64,000 nt of DNA from contig JAUYSK010000016.1 in the NCBI GenBank assembly GCA_030696345.1, forward strand, positions 558,001 to 622,000, read 5' to 3'. The stretch is from Azonexus sp. (lineage in GTDB: Bacteria > Pseudomonadota > Gammaproteobacteria > Burkholderiales > Rhodocyclaceae). The position numbers and the translations under genes were made by a program. The notes under the pieces were generated by a model that was not told where the DNA came from, did not search any database, and worked only from the letters and a program-made list of their open reading frames with translations. Numbering within the stretch: position 1 is the first letter of the stretch; every line of letters starts with the position of its first letter. Below, one piece after another: positions 15,238-25,002 of this stretch.

Positions 15238-16047
15238 ATGGAAACCTTGCCTACTGACTGGTTGTCGCTGCTGATCCTGACTTTTGTGCTCGGCATGAAG
15301 CATGGTTTCGATGCCGACCATCTGGCGACCATTGATGGTTTGACCCGTTACAACGCCCGTACCCGGCCGGGTTTGGCGCGCTATTGCGGCACGCTTTTTT
15401 CCCTGGGACATGGCGCGGTAGTGATGGCGATTGCGCTCGGTGTTTCGGCCATTGCTGGTCACTGGGAGGTGCCCGAGTGGTTCGGTACGCTGGGCTCGGT
15501 GATTTCCATAGTTTTCCTTGTTGCGCTGGGCAGCCTGAATCTGGCCGCCGTGTTGCGTGCCGGGCCGGATGAGGTAGTGCAGCCGGTCGGCCTCAAGGGC
15601 AAGCTTCTTGGCAACCTGCGCCACGTCTCGCATCCGGCGCTGGTGGCGCTGGTTGGTGCGCTGTTTGCGCTCTCCTTCGATACCCTTTCCCAGGCCGCCT
15701 TCTTTGCGCTCACCGCCACCCAGTTTGGTGGCTGGGAGCATGCCTTGGTCCTCGCGCTGCTTTTCATGCTCGGCATGTTGTTGACCGATGGCATCAACGG
15801 GCTGTGGATTGCCCGGCTGATCGCCCGGGCTGATCAGGTGGCGCTGGTCGCGTCGCGGGTCATGGGGCTGGTTGTTTCCGGGATCAGTCTGCTGGTCGCG
15901 GCTTTCGGTGCTGCCAAGATGGTGTCGCCGGCCGTCGATGCCTGGAGCGAGGGCAAGGAACTGGTATTCGGTTTCACGCTGGTGGCGATCATCGCCCTCA
16001 GTTTTATTGCAGCGGTACGTCTTACTCGCCGGCCATTGTTGGCCTGA
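15238..16047 (+). CDS. High-affinity nickel/cobalt permease, NiCoT family (HoxN/NixA type)
   Basis: An inner-membrane secondary transporter for Ni2+ (or Co2+), supplying the hydrogenase metal centre. The family signature HGFDADH is at residues 22-28 in the first membrane segment, followed by LATIDGLTR; a second NiCoT block is SFDTLSQAAFFALT. The 269 residues form six to eight membrane helices and are shorter than HoxN of Ralstonia, closer to the compact NiCoT branch. The start ATG 15238 follows a region holding a sigma54 promoter and a NikR-like dyad. It lies after hupT and before a TonB-dependent receptor. Nickel rather than cobalt is inferred from the company of nikR and the hox genes. Confidence 0.92.
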   Translation: METLPTDWLSLLILTFVLGMKHGFDADHLATIDGLTRYNARTRPGLARYCGTLFSLGHGAVVMAIALGVSAIAGHWEVPEWFGTLGSVISIVFLVALGSLNLAAVLRAGPDEVVQPVGLKGKLLGNLRHVSHPALVALVGALFALSFDTLSQAAFFALTATQFGGWEHALVLALLFMLGMLLTDGINGLWIARLIARADQVALVASRVMGLVVSGISLLVAAFGAAKMVSPAVDAWSEGKELVFGFTLVAIIALSFIAAVRLTRRPLLA

Positions 16048-16069
16048 TTCGTCTTTTCAGAGGAGGGGG

Positions 16070-16089
16070 GCCGGGTCGCCGGCTTTTTT
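16070..16089 (+). terminator. Rho-independent terminator after the nickel permease
   Basis: GCCGG, loop GTCG, CCGGC is followed by six T. It lies 23 bases after the permease stop and ends only 5 bases before the receptor start codon, so it may also limit read-through into the receptor gene. Confidence 0.65.
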
Positions 16090-16094
16090 AAAGC

Positions 16095-18161
16095 ATGCAA
16101 TTAAGACAAAAATTAATTAGTTCATACATACTGCTTGCCGTAAGCGCAGCAATGGCTCACGAATCCGTCGAACTGACTGCTGTCGAAGTCCGTGCCAGGG
16201 CGGAAAATCTCGAAGGCATTGCTGCGGCCGGTAGTGAAGGCGTGGTTTCCAGTCAGCGTCTGGCTGCCGTGCCTATCCTGCGTCCCGGCGAGGCACTCGA
16301 AATGGTGCCGGGCCTGATCGTCACGCAGCACGCTGGTGACGGCAAGGCCAATCAGTATTTCCTGCGCGGGTTCAATCTTGATCACGGCACTGATTTCGCA
16401 ACCTACGTTGGTGGCGTGCCGGTCAATATGCCGACCCATGCTCATGGTCAGGGCTATACCGACCTCAATTTTCTGATTCCAGAACTGGTCGACCGCATCA
16501 GTTTCCGCAAGGGACCGTATTACGCCGAAGAAGGTGACTTTTCTTCGGCCGGGGCGGCGCATATCGACTATTTCCGCAAGATCGAAGGCACGCTGGCCGA
16601 TGTAACACTGGGGCAGCGTGGTTATGCGCGAAGTTTGCTGGCTGGCTCCCCGGCGTTGGGTGGCGGCAATCTGCTTTATGGCCTGGAGGTGTTTCACAAC
16701 GATGGGCCGTGGCAGGTGCATGAAAACTACCGCAAGCTGAATGGCATTCTGCGCTACAGCCAAGGCACGCGCCATGACGGCTGGTCGGTGACCGGGATGG
16801 CGTACCAGGGGCGTTGGACCTCAACCGACCAGATTGCCCGGCGGGCCATCGACAGCGGCGCGGTTGACCGCTTTGGCACGCTGGATTCGACCACTGGCGG
16901 ACAAACCTTCCGACACAGCCTTTCTGGCGAATGGGCAAAACGTGGCGAGAACAGCCAGAGCAAGGCCAAGGCTTGGTGGCTGCGCTCCGGCCTCGATCTG
17001 TGGTCGAATTTCCAGTACTGCCAGAACGACTTTGCAGCCAACGGTAATTGCGCCATCGGTGACCAGTTCAAACAGGGCGAACGACGCCAGGCTGGCGGTT
17101 TTGCGTTGTCGCAAACCCTGTATGACCGCTGGGGCAGCTTCGATGTCCGGAATGCTTTCGGGCTGCAGGGGCGAATGGACCGCCTGAGGCCGGTAGGGCT
17201 CTACAACACCAGCCAGCGCAATACCTGGAATACGGTCCGCGAGGACAACGTCACCCAGCGCAGCCTGTCACTGTGGGCGCAAAACGAAATCCGCTGGACT
17301 TCATGGTTTCGTTCGATTCAAGGTTTGCGTGGCGATGCTTATGACTTCACGGTGGATTCCAGTCTGGCCGCCAATTCCGGCCAGGCCAGCGACCAGATGG
17401 TGACACCGAAGCTCTCCCTCGTTTTCGGACCTTGGCGGCGTACTGAGCTTTACCTCAACTATGGCCATGGTTTTCACTCCAATGATGCTCGCGGTACGAC
17501 GATTTCTGTGGATCCCGCCGATGGCGTGACGCCGGTTACCAAGGTCAAACCGCTGGTCCGCACCAAGGGCTACGAAATTGGCTTGCGTTCGGAAATTGTG
17601 CCTGGATGGCAGTCCACCGTAGCACTCTGGCAACTTGAGGCCGCGTCGGAACTGCTCTTCGTTGGCGACGCTGGTACGACCGAACCTTCACGCCCGTCCC
17701 GTCGCCATGGCCTGGAGTGGACCAACTTTTATGCGGTGAATGACTGGCTGGCATTCGACGCCGATCTTGCCTGGTCGCATGCCCGCTTTCGTGATGCTGA
17801 TCCCGCTGGCAACTACATTCCGGGTGCTGTCGCTAGCACTGCCAATCTTGGTGTCACCGTTGGCCAGTTTGGTCCCTGGTTCGGCGCTTTGCGCTTGCGC
17901 TACTTCGGCCCTCGCCCGCTGATCGAAGATAACTCGGTGCGCTCGCAGGCATCGGCGCTGACCAACCTGCGTGTCGGCTACCGCTTTTCCAGGCAGACGC
18001 AAGTCTTGTTGGACGTCTATAACCTGTTCGACCGAAAGGTGAATGACATCGAATACTGGTACGAATCACAGTTGGCCAACGAGACATCGCCGGTGTCCGA
18101 TCGCCACGTTCACCCAACTGAACCACGCACTTTGCGTCTGAGTATTTCACATCGTTTCTAG
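16095..18161 (+). CDS. TonB-dependent outer-membrane receptor, possibly for nickel
   Basis: A 688-residue receptor with a short signal peptide (MQLRQKLISSYILLAVSAAMA), a plug domain (LEMVPGLIVTQHAGDGKANQ, YFLRGFNLDHGTDFATYV) and a beta-barrel ending in an aromatic residue (SISHRF), as needed for outer-membrane insertion. The plug has a histidine-bearing loop PTHAHGQGYTD that could take part in metal binding. The gene starts just after the terminator of the nickel permease. Given that neighbour and nikR, nickel or a nickel chelate is a reasonable ligand, but nothing in the barrel proves it. No clear ribosome site precedes ATG 16095. The tonB gene at 50709 could energise it. Confidence 0.88.
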   Translation: MQLRQKLISSYILLAVSAAMAHESVELTAVEVRARAENLEGIAAAGSEGVVSSQRLAAVPILRPGEALEMVPGLIVTQHAGDGKANQYFLRGFNLDHGTDFATYVGGVPVNMPTHAHGQGYTDLNFLIPELVDRISFRKGPYYAEEGDFSSAGAAHIDYFRKIEGTLADVTLGQRGYARSLLAGSPALGGGNLLYGLEVFHNDGPWQVHENYRKLNGILRYSQGTRHDGWSVTGMAYQGRWTSTDQIARRAIDSGAVDRFGTLDSTTGGQTFRHSLSGEWAKRGENSQSKAKAWWLRSGLDLWSNFQYCQNDFAANGNCAIGDQFKQGERRQAGGFALSQTLYDRWGSFDVRNAFGLQGRMDRLRPVGLYNTSQRNTWNTVREDNVTQRSLSLWAQNEIRWTSWFRSIQGLRGDAYDFTVDSSLAANSGQASDQMVTPKLSLVFGPWRRTELYLNYGHGFHSNDARGTTISVDPADGVTPVTKVKPLVRTKGYEIGLRSEIVPGWQSTVALWQLEAASELLFVGDAGTTEPSRPSRRHGLEWTNFYAVNDWLAFDADLAWSHARFRDADPAGNYIPGAVASTANLGVTVGQFGPWFGALRLRYFGPRPLIEDNSVRSQASALTNLRVGYRFSRQTQVLLDVYNLFDRKVNDIEYWYESQLANETSPVSDRHVHPTEPRTLRLSISHRF

Positions 18162-18252
18162 GGTCTGGTAATTCATAATTACGCTTTGCCGTCAATAAAC
18201 CTTTGGGGTAATCTTCGAGGTCTTTCCCAACACCAAAAACTCAGGAGAATCC

Positions 18253-20529
18253 GTGGAAAAGGATCTGCGCGAAGCCGCTCTCGAATACCATCGCTGGCCC
18301 ACTCCGGGCAAGATTTCCGTACGCCCGACCAAGGGCCTGACCAATCAGCGCGATCTGGCGCTGGCCTACTCGCCGGGTGTCGCTGCTGCCTGTGACGCCA
18401 TCGTTGAGGATCCGGCGACTGCCGCCTGGTATACCTCGCGCGCCAATCTGGTCGGTGTGATCACCAACGGCACGGCTGTGCTCGGCCTTGGCAACATCGG
18501 CCCGCTGGCCGCCAAGCCGGTGATGGAAGGCAAGGGCTGTCTGTTCAAGAAATTCGCTGGCATTGACGTTTTTGACATCGAACTGGCCGAGAACGATCCG
18601 GACAAACTGATCGACATGATCGCCGCCATGGAGCCGACGCTCGGTGGGGTGAATCTTGAAGACATCAAGGCGCCAGAATGCTTCTACATTGAAGAGAAGC
18701 TCAAGGAGCGGATGAATATCCCCGTCTTCCACGACGACCAGCACGGCACGGCAATCATTTCTGCGGCGGCCATGCTGAATGGCATGAAGGTGGTTGGCAA
18801 GCGAGCTGACGAGATCAAGGTGGTCTGTTCCGGTGCCGGCGCGGCTGCCATTTCCTGCCTGAACCTGTGGTGCGAGCTTGGCGTCAAGCGCGAGAACATT
18901 ACCGTTTGCGATTCCAAGGGTGTCATCTATGTTGGTCGTGAAGCCAATATGGAAGCGACCAAGGCCCGCTACGCCCGTGAAACGACCAATCGTACGCTGG
19001 GCGACGCGATGGTCGGCGCCGACGTATTCCTCGGTTTGTCCGCTGCCGGCGTTCTCAAGCCGGAAATGGTCGCCACGATGGCGGAAAAGCCGATTGTTTT
19101 CGCACTGGCCAACCCGACGCCGGAAATCATGCCGGAACTGGCTAAAGCCGTGCGTCCGGACGTCATTATCGCGACGGGCCGTTCCGATTATGTGAATCAG
19201 GTCAACAACGTGCTGTGTTTTCCCTTCATCTTCCGTGGTGCACTTGATGTCGGCGCGACGCGGATTACCGAAGAGATGAAAATGGCCTCGGTGCGTGCCA
19301 TTGCCGAATTGGCCGAAGCCGAGGTGACCGACGAAGTGGCCATGGCGTTCCCGGATCAGGTCATTACCTTTGGTCCGGAGTACCTGATTCCCAAACCGTT
19401 CGACCCGCGCCTGATCGTCAAGATTGCCCCGGCCGTTGCCCAGGCAGCCATGGACTCCGGTGTCGCGACGCGTCCGATCACCGATTGGGTCGCCTATCGG
19501 GCCAAGCTATCCGAGTTCGTTTATCACACCGGTGTCGGTATGCGCGCCATCTTCCAGGCTGCCCGTCGGGCCCAGGGCAAGCGCATCATCTTCGCTGAAG
19601 GTGAAGATGAGCGCGTGCTGCGTGCCGCTCAGGTGGTGATTGAAGAAAAATTTGCCCGCCCGATCCTGATTGGTCGCCCGGCGGTCATTGAACATCGTTT
19701 GGCCAAGACCAGCCTGCGCATCAAGCCGGGCGTCGATTTTGACATCGTCAATCCGGAATCCGACGAGCGTTATCGCGAATGCTGGACGGGCTACCACAAG
19801 CTGATGGTGCGTCGTGGCGTTACTCCGGCCATCGCCAAGGAAGCCCTGCGTCGCAAGCCGACGCTGATTGGCGCCATGCTGCTCAAACTCGGGTACGCCG
19901 ATGGACTGATCTGCGGCATGACCGGCCAGTACAGTCATCATCTGGGAGTGGTGAAAGAGGTTATTGGCAAACGCCAGGGCATCAATACGTTGGCGGCAAT
20001 GAATTACCTGATGTTGCCGGGTCGTTCGATCTTCATTTGTGATACCCATATCAATGAGACGCCGAGTGCCGAAGAGATTGCTGAAATGACGATTACAGCT
20101 GCCGAGCAGGTCAAGCGTTTCGGCATTCTTCCAAAGGTGGCATTGCTTTCCCATTCCAATTTTGGCTCCGGAAATTCGGAATCCTCCCGGAAAATGAGTC
20201 GCGCAGCAGCACTGGTAACTGCGATGACCAATGGAGAAATGGAAGTTGATGGCGAAATGCATGGTGATTCAGCACTTTCCGAAGAAGTTCGCTTCGGCGC
20301 ACACCCGGAATCATCGCTGAAGGGCGAGGCAAATCTGTTGATCATGCCCAACATTGATGCCGCCAACATTGCCTACAACTTGCTGAAAATGACAGCCGGT
20401 GAAGGCGTGACGATCGGCCCCATCCTGCTCGGTGCGGCCCGCCCAGTACATGTGCTGACTTCGACGGCGACTGTTCGTCGCCTGGTCAACATGACGGCGC
20501 TTGCCGTCGTTGAGTCTACTGAACGCTGA
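18253..20529 (+). CDS. maeB: NADP-dependent malic enzyme with phosphotransacetylase-like domain (MaeB)
   Basis: Decarboxylates malate to pyruvate with NADP+. The 758-residue length and order are those of MaeB: a malic enzyme part (residues 1 to about 420; [30 protein letters not shown], the nucleotide-binding [12 protein letters not shown]) and a C-terminal phosphotransacetylase-like part ([18 protein letters not shown], later [12 protein letters not shown]) which serves regulation by acetyl-CoA rather than catalysis in known enzymes. The start is GTG 18253, with AGGAG at 18243-18247. It stands alone, with a strong terminator at its end. Confidence 0.96.
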   Translation: MEKDLREAALEYHRWPTPGKISVRPTKGLTNQRDLALAYSPGVAAACDAIVEDPATAAWYTSRANLVGVITNGTAVLGLGNIGPLAAKPVMEGKGCLFKKFAGIDVFDIELAENDPDKLIDMIAAMEPTLGGVNLEDIKAPECFYIEEKLKERMNIPVFHDDQHGTAIISAAAMLNGMKVVGKRADEIKVVCSGAGAAAISCLNLWCELGVKRENITVCDSKGVIYVGREANMEATKARYARETTNRTLGDAMVGADVFLGLSAAGVLKPEMVATMAEKPIVFALANPTPEIMPELAKAVRPDVIIATGRSDYVNQVNNVLCFPFIFRGALDVGATRITEEMKMASVRAIAELAEAEVTDEVAMAFPDQVITFGPEYLIPKPFDPRLIVKIAPAVAQAAMDSGVATRPITDWVAYRAKLSEFVYHTGVGMRAIFQAARRAQGKRIIFAEGEDERVLRAAQVVIEEKFARPILIGRPAVIEHRLAKTSLRIKPGVDFDIVNPESDERYRECWTGYHKLMVRRGVTPAIAKEALRRKPTLIGAMLLKLGYADGLICGMTGQYSHHLGVVKEVIGKRQGINTLAAMNYLMLPGRSIFICDTHINETPSAEEIAEMTITAAEQVKRFGILPKVALLSHSNFGSGNSESSRKMSRAAALVTAMTNGEMEVDGEMHGDSALSEEVRFGAHPESSLKGEANLLIMPNIDAANIAYNLLKMTAGEGVTIGPILLGAARPVHVLTSTATVRRLVNMTALAVVESTER

Positions 20530-20550
20530 AGCAGCTGGAGCAATCTTTAG

Positions 20551-20586
20551 AAATGGCTGCCTCGGTGTCCCGAGGCAGCCATTTTT
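20551..20586 (+). terminator. Strong rho-independent terminator after maeB
   Basis: A 13-pair perfect stem (ATGGCTGCCTCGG and its complement) closes a TGTC loop and is followed by TTTTGTTT; flanking A and T bases allow it to work in both directions, for maeB and for mpl, which converges on it. Confidence 0.9.
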
Positions 20587-20617
20587 GTTTCAGGAACGCT
20601 GAATGTTGCCGGGAGAG

Positions 20618-21964
20618 CTAATTCTGCAAAGCTGCCAGCAGTTTGCCGTGAATGCCGCCAAAACCACCGTTACTCATCACCAGGATATGATCGCCAGTTT
20701 GGGCGCTGGCAACGATCTTGGCGACAAGTTCGTCGAGCTTGTCTTCAACGATTGCCTTGGTGCCCATCGGAGCCAGTGCCTCCCGGGCATCCCATCCAAG
20801 GTTGGCGCCGTAGCAGAACGCCATATCGACTTTGCTCAGGCTGGCCGGTAACTGGCTCTTCATGGTGCCCAGCTTCATGGTGTTCGAGCGGGGTTCCAGT
20901 ACTGCCAGAATGCGGGCCTTGCCAACTTTGCTGCGCAATCCGGCTACGGTCGTGGCAATCGCTGTCGGATGGTGGGCGAAATCGTCGTACACAGTGACGC
21001 CACGCACCTCACCCCGCAGTTCCATGCGGCGTTTGACGTTGACGAAGCGGGACAGGGCTTCGAGGCCCATATCAAGCGATACGCCGACGTGGCGGGCGGC
21101 CAGCAGTGCGGCGCAGGCATTGGCCCGATTGTGCTCGCCGGACAAGGCCCAGTGGGTACGGCTAATCTCACCCTGGGGCCCATGCTGGATCAGTTCGCCG
21201 CTGGCATCGTCACCGCTGACACGATAGCCATCGGGGCTGTTGAAGCGCTCGACGGGCGTCCAGCAACCACGCTGCAGCACGCGCTCCAGGCTGGTTTCGC
21301 TGGCGTTGGAAACGATCAGCCCGGAGGGCGGTAGTGTGCGCACGAGGTGATGAAATTGCGTTTCAATCGCTTCAAGATTGGCGAAGATGTCGGCATGATC
21401 GAATTCCAGATTGTTCAAGACGACCGTGCGGGGTCGGTAGTGAACAAATTTCGAGCGCTTGTCACAGAAGGCTGTGTCGTACTCGTCAGCCTCGATAACG
21501 AAGAAAGGCGTGCCCCCGAGGCGGGCGGAAACGCCAAAGTTCAGCGGTACGCCGCCGATCAGAAAACCTGGCTGCATGTTGGCGTCTTCCAGTATCCAGG
21601 CTAGCATTGAAGCGGTGGTTGTCTTGCCGTGCGTGCCAGCAACGCCGAGAACCCAGCGTCCCTGCAAAACATTTTCGGCCAGCCATTGCGGACCGGAAAC
21701 ATAGGGCAAGCCCTTGTCGAGCACGGCTTCCAGCAACGGATTGCCACGGGAGATAGCGTTGCCGACGACAAAAACATCGGGTTGCAGGGCCAGTTGGCTG
21801 ATCTCGAAGCCCTCGATCAATTCCACACCGGCGGCGCGCAACTGATCGCTCATCGGTGGATAAACGTTGGCATCGCAGCCTGTGACCTTGTGGCCGGAGG
21901 CAACCGCCAGTTGCGCGAGGCCACCCATGAAGGTGCCGCAGATACCCAGAATATGAATGTGCAT
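20618..21964 (-). CDS. mpl: UDP-N-acetylmuramate:L-Ala-gamma-D-Glu-meso-DAP ligase (Mpl)
   Basis: Recycles cell-wall peptide by joining the tripeptide L-Ala-D-Glu-mDap to UDP-MurNAc in the cytoplasm. The 448-residue protein opens with the Mur-ligase Rossmann motif MHIHILGICGTFMGGLA, has the P-loop GTHGKTTTASML near residue 110, the EADEYDTAFCDKRSKF block typical of Mpl (the carbamylated-lysine region) and YDDFAHHPTAI. Mpl is told from MurC by ICGTFMGG and by the DKRSKFVHYRP segment. The gene stands alone on the minus strand and diverges from the 196-aa gene, with 50 bases between. Confidence 0.95.
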   Translation of the reverse strand: MHIHILGICGTFMGGLAQLAVASGHKVTGCDANVYPPMSDQLRAAGVELIEGFEISQLALQPDVFVVGNAISRGNPLLEAVLDKGLPYVSGPQWLAENVLQGRWVLGVAGTHGKTTTASMLAWILEDANMQPGFLIGGVPLNFGVSARLGGTPFFVIEADEYDTAFCDKRSKFVHYRPRTVVLNNLEFDHADIFANLEAIETQFHHLVRTLPPSGLIVSNASETSLERVLQRGCWTPVERFNSPDGYRVSGDDASGELIQHGPQGEISRTHWALSGEHNRANACAALLAARHVGVSLDMGLEALSRFVNVKRRMELRGEVRGVTVYDDFAHHPTAIATTVAGLRSKVGKARILAVLEPRSNTMKLGTMKSQLPASLSKVDMAFCYGANLGWDAREALAPMGTKAIVEDKLDELVAKIVASAQTGDHILVMSNGGFGGIHGKLLAALQN

Positions 21965-22014
21965 GTCACAGAAGCCCGTTAGAATGGCCTCGATTTTACC
22001 TTGATCGAGCCCCC

Positions 22015-22605
22015 ATGCCCCGTCATGAACGGCCCCGTCCGAGCGCTACAGCCCGGACCAGCATCGCCAGTGCCGCTGCCCGCCTGATGGCGGAGGACGG
22101 CATTACCGACTATCACTTGGCCAAACGCAAAGCCGCCCGTCAGCTCGGCCTGAACGAGCACGCAGCACTTCCCGATAACGCCGAGGTCGAGGCCGAATTA
22201 CGGGCTTACCGCCTTCTGTATCAAGGTGAAGACCACGAGGAAATACTCGCTGCAATGCGCCAGACGGCGCTGGAATTGCTGGAGTTGCTGGCCGATTTTC
22301 ATCCCTATCTCACTGGCTCGGTGCTGGACGGCACGGCCGGTGAGCACTCAAATATCGACATTCTGCTTTTTGCCGATAGCGCCAAGGAGGTGGAAATATT
22401 TCTGCTCAATCGGGGAATTGATATCGAGCATGTCGAGCCACGCAACGAGCGCGTTGAGGCGGTGCTGGTCATGGAGACGGACACGGCCGACGCGAACCTT
22501 GTTATCATGCCACCTCATCTTGAGAGAGTTAGTCTGAAGCATCGCGACGGCAGGTCGCGCGAGCGGGTCCGGGCAGATGCCCTGCGTGCCTTACTTTTGG
22601 AATAG
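22015..22605 (+). CDS. Nucleotidyltransferase-like protein of unknown function (196 aa)
   Basis: The first 70 residues are basic and helical ([32 protein letters not shown]). The second half contains [22 protein letters not shown], which resembles the GS-x(n)-D-x-D active site of polymerase-beta type nucleotidyltransferases, here as GSVLDG followed by NIDILL, so the second Asp pair is only partly kept. A substrate cannot be named. It diverges from mpl and is followed 40 bases later by aroQ. There is no strong ribosome site before ATG 22015. The frame is compatible with the GC-rich codon use of its neighbours, and I regard it as real. Confidence 0.75.
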   Translation: MPRHERPRPSATARTSIASAAARLMAEDGITDYHLAKRKAARQLGLNEHAALPDNAEVEAELRAYRLLYQGEDHEEILAAMRQTALELLELLADFHPYLTGSVLDGTAGEHSNIDILLFADSAKEVEIFLLNRGIDIEHVEPRNERVEAVLVMETDTADANLVIMPPHLERVSLKHRDGRSRERVRADALRALLLE

Positions 22606-22645
22606 GCGTAGACAACGTGCTGCTATTTGCGGCAAACTTGCAGCT

Positions 22646-23125
22646 ATGACGAAGCGAAAAACTGCTTCCAAGCCGGTTGAGAAGGCTCGCATCCTGGTGG
22701 TGCATGGGCCTAATCTGAACCTTCTTGGCACCCGAGAGCCAGAGCATTACGGGCAGCTGACCCTGTCCGATATCAACTTGGCGCTGGTCCGCATGGCTGA
22801 AAACGTCGGCGTTGATCTTGAGGCGTTCCAGAGCAACCATGAAGGTGCGCTGATCGAGCGCATTCATGCCGCTCGCGAGCAAGGAGTGCGCGCCATCATC
22901 ATCAATCCTGCGGCCTATACGCACACCAGCGTGGCATTGCGTGATGCCTTGGCGGCAGTATCGATTCCGTTTGTCGAAGTACATCTTTCAAATGTGCATG
23001 CCCGCGAAGCTTTCCGGCATCACTCCTATTTCTCTGATCTGGCTGTCGGCGTCATTAGCGGGCTGGGTCACGAGGGCTACCTGCTGGCTCTCGAATATCT
23101 GCTTAACAAACTCAATATTGAATAG
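22646..23125 (+). CDS. aroQ: 3-dehydroquinate dehydratase, type II
   Basis: Third step of the shikimate pathway, converting 3-dehydroquinate to 3-dehydroshikimate. Family motifs are [19 protein letters not shown] (catalytic Tyr in the flexible loop), [31 protein letters not shown] and [17 protein letters not shown] (catalytic His). The core is the usual 145 or so residues; the chosen ATG 22646 gives a 159-residue protein with a short basic extension [14 protein letters not shown]. The next genes are accB and accC, an arrangement common in proteobacteria. Confidence 0.96.
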   Translation: MTKRKTASKPVEKARILVVHGPNLNLLGTREPEHYGQLTLSDINLALVRMAENVGVDLEAFQSNHEGALIERIHAAREQGVRAIIINPAAYTHTSVALRDALAAVSIPFVEVHLSNVHAREAFRHHSYFSDLAVGVISGLGHEGYLLALEYLLNKLNIE

Positions 23126-23181
23126 TCCGGTTTCGGCCGGCTTCTTGTGCCCTTGCGGTGCAAAACAGAAGGGAGTCATCC

Positions 23182-23631
23182 ATGGATCTGCGTAAACTCA
23201 AGAAACTCATCGACCTAGTACAGGAATCCGGTATTTCGGAGCTGGAAGTGACCGAGGGCGAAGAAAGGGTCCGCATCGCCAAACATTACGGCGCTGTCGC
23301 CGCGCCGCAGCAATATTACGCCGCGCCACCAACCATGGCACCTGGGGCGCCTGTAGCGGCCGCCGTCAATCTTGATGATGAAGACGAATTGCCGGAAGGC
23401 CACGTCGTAAAATCGCCGATGGTGGGCACCTTCTACCGTTCGCCGTCGCCCGGAGCTGAATCTTTTGTGCAAGTCGGGCAAAGCGTCAAGCAGGGTGAAA
23501 CGCTGTGCATCATTGAAGCCATGAAGTTGCTGAACGAGATTGAGGCCGATGCTTCGGGCGTGGTCAAGGCCATCCTGCTTGAGAACGGTGAGCCAGTCGA
23601 ATTTGGCGAACCGCTTTTCGTGATTGGCTAA
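23182..23631 (+). CDS. accB: Biotin carboxyl carrier protein of acetyl-CoA carboxylase
   Basis: Carries the carboxyl group on biotin between AccC and AccAD in fatty-acid synthesis. The 149 residues start [18 protein letters not shown], continue through an Ala/Pro-rich linker (about residues 45-65) and end in the biotinyl domain with the target lysine in [15 protein letters not shown] 23182 has AAGGGAG 7 bases upstream. accC follows after three bases. Confidence 0.97.
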   Translation: MDLRKLKKLIDLVQESGISELEVTEGEERVRIAKHYGAVAAPQQYYAAPPTMAPGAPVAAAVNLDDEDELPEGHVVKSPMVGTFYRSPSPGAESFVQVGQSVKQGETLCIIEAMKLLNEIEADASGVVKAILLENGEPVEFGEPLFVIG

Positions 23632-23634
23632 CCT

Positions 23635-24999
23635 ATGGCCATGTTTGAAAAAATTCTGATTGCCAATCGCGGGGAGATCGCGCTGCGGATTCAGCGCGCC
23701 TGCCGCGAACTCGGCATCAAGACGGTGGTGGTGCATTCCGAGGCTGATCGCGAGGCCAAATACGTCAAGCTGGCCGACGAGTCGGTCTGTATCGGCCCGG
23801 CCCCATCTTCCCTGAGCTACCTGAATGTTCCGGCCATCATTTCGGCCGCGGAAGTAACCGATGCCCAAGCGATCCACCCGGGCTACGGCTTTCTCTCCGA
23901 AAACGCTGACTTTGCCGAGCGGGTCGAAACTTCCGGTTTTGTCTTTATCGGTCCGCGCGCCGAAACCATCCGCCTGATGGGTGACAAGGTTTCCGCCAAG
24001 AATGCCATGAAGGCTGCGTTGGTGCCTTGTGTGCCGGGTTCGGAGGGCGAGTTGCCCGAGGATCCAAAGGAAATCGTCAAGATCGCACGTGCTGTTGGCT
24101 ACCCGGTCATCATCAAGGCAGCGGGTGGTGGTGGCGGTCGTGGCATGCGTGTAGTCCATACCGAGGCAGCGCTGGTCAATGCCGTGGCACTGACCCGCCA
24201 GGAGGCTGGCAGTTTCTTTGGCAATCCTGCGGTGTACATGGAAAAATATCTGGAGAATCCACGCCACGTGGAAATCCAGGTAATGGCCGACGAATACAAG
24301 AACGCGATCTATTTGGGTGAGCGCGATTGCTCGATGCAGCGCCGCCACCAGAAGGTGATTGAAGAGGCACCGGCGCCGCTTATTCCAGCCCGTCTGATCA
24401 ACCGTATCGGTGAGCGCTGTGCCGAGGCCTGTCGCAAGATTGGTTATCGCGGCGCGGGCACGTTCGAGTTCCTTTACGAGAACAACGAGTTTTATTTCAT
24501 TGAAATGAATACCCGTGTTCAGGTCGAACATCCGGTGACTGAAATGATTACCGGCGTCGATATCGTGCAGGAGCAGATTCGCGTCGCGGCTGGTGAAAAA
24601 CTTCGCTACAAGCAGAAAGACATCGTGTGCCGAGGGCATGCCATCGAATGTCGCATCAATGCTGAAGACCCTTTCACATTTGTGCCCTGTCCCGGCAAAA
24701 TCGAGTTCTACCACCCGCCAGGTGGCCCCGGTATCCGGGTTGATTCGCATATCTATCAGGGCTACACCGTGCCGTCGCATTACGACTCCATGGTTGCCAA
24801 GGTGATTTCCTACGGCGATACCCGCGAGCAGGCTATTCGCCGCATGCGTATTGCGCTGTCCGAGATGAGCATTCAGGGCATCAAGACCAATATTCCGCTG
24901 CATCAGGAATTGATGCTGGATGCCCGTTTCATCGAAGGTGGGACCAGTATTCATTATCTCGAACAAAAGCTCGCCGACAAGGGCGAAGTCAAGAAGTAG
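23635..24999 (+). CDS. accC: Biotin carboxylase subunit of acetyl-CoA carboxylase
   Basis: ATP-grasp enzyme that carboxylates biotin on AccB. The 454 residues begin (M)[22 protein letters not shown] 23641 is an equally possible start. Signatures are the glycine loop [46 protein letters not shown] and the [18 protein letters not shown] block. It forms one unit with accB and is followed after three bases by prmA. Confidence 0.97.
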   Translation: MAMFEKILIANRGEIALRIQRACRELGIKTVVVHSEADREAKYVKLADESVCIGPAPSSLSYLNVPAIISAAEVTDAQAIHPGYGFLSENADFAERVETSGFVFIGPRAETIRLMGDKVSAKNAMKAALVPCVPGSEGELPEDPKEIVKIARAVGYPVIIKAAGGGGGRGMRVVHTEAALVNAVALTRQEAGSFFGNPAVYMEKYLENPRHVEIQVMADEYKNAIYLGERDCSMQRRHQKVIEEAPAPLIPARLINRIGERCAEACRKIGYRGAGTFEFLYENNEFYFIEMNTRVQVEHPVTEMITGVDIVQEQIRVAAGEKLRYKQKDIVCRGHAIECRINAEDPFTFVPCPGKIEFYHPPGGPGIRVDSHIYQGYTVPSHYDSMVAKVISYGDTREQAIRRMRIALSEMSIQGIKTNIPLHQELMLDARFIEGGTSIHYLEQKLADKGEVKK

Positions 25000-25002
25000 G
25001 CG

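Noticed and set aside
16081-16097. Sigma54-like spacing (GG-N10-GC) just before the TonB-dependent receptor
   Set aside because: The -12 GC touches the start codon, so the mRNA would begin after the ATG; the same bases form the T run of a terminator.
18171-18188. AT-rich palindrome GTAATT-CAT-AATTAC after the receptor gene
   Set aside because: Too weak a stem for a terminator and no other sign of function.
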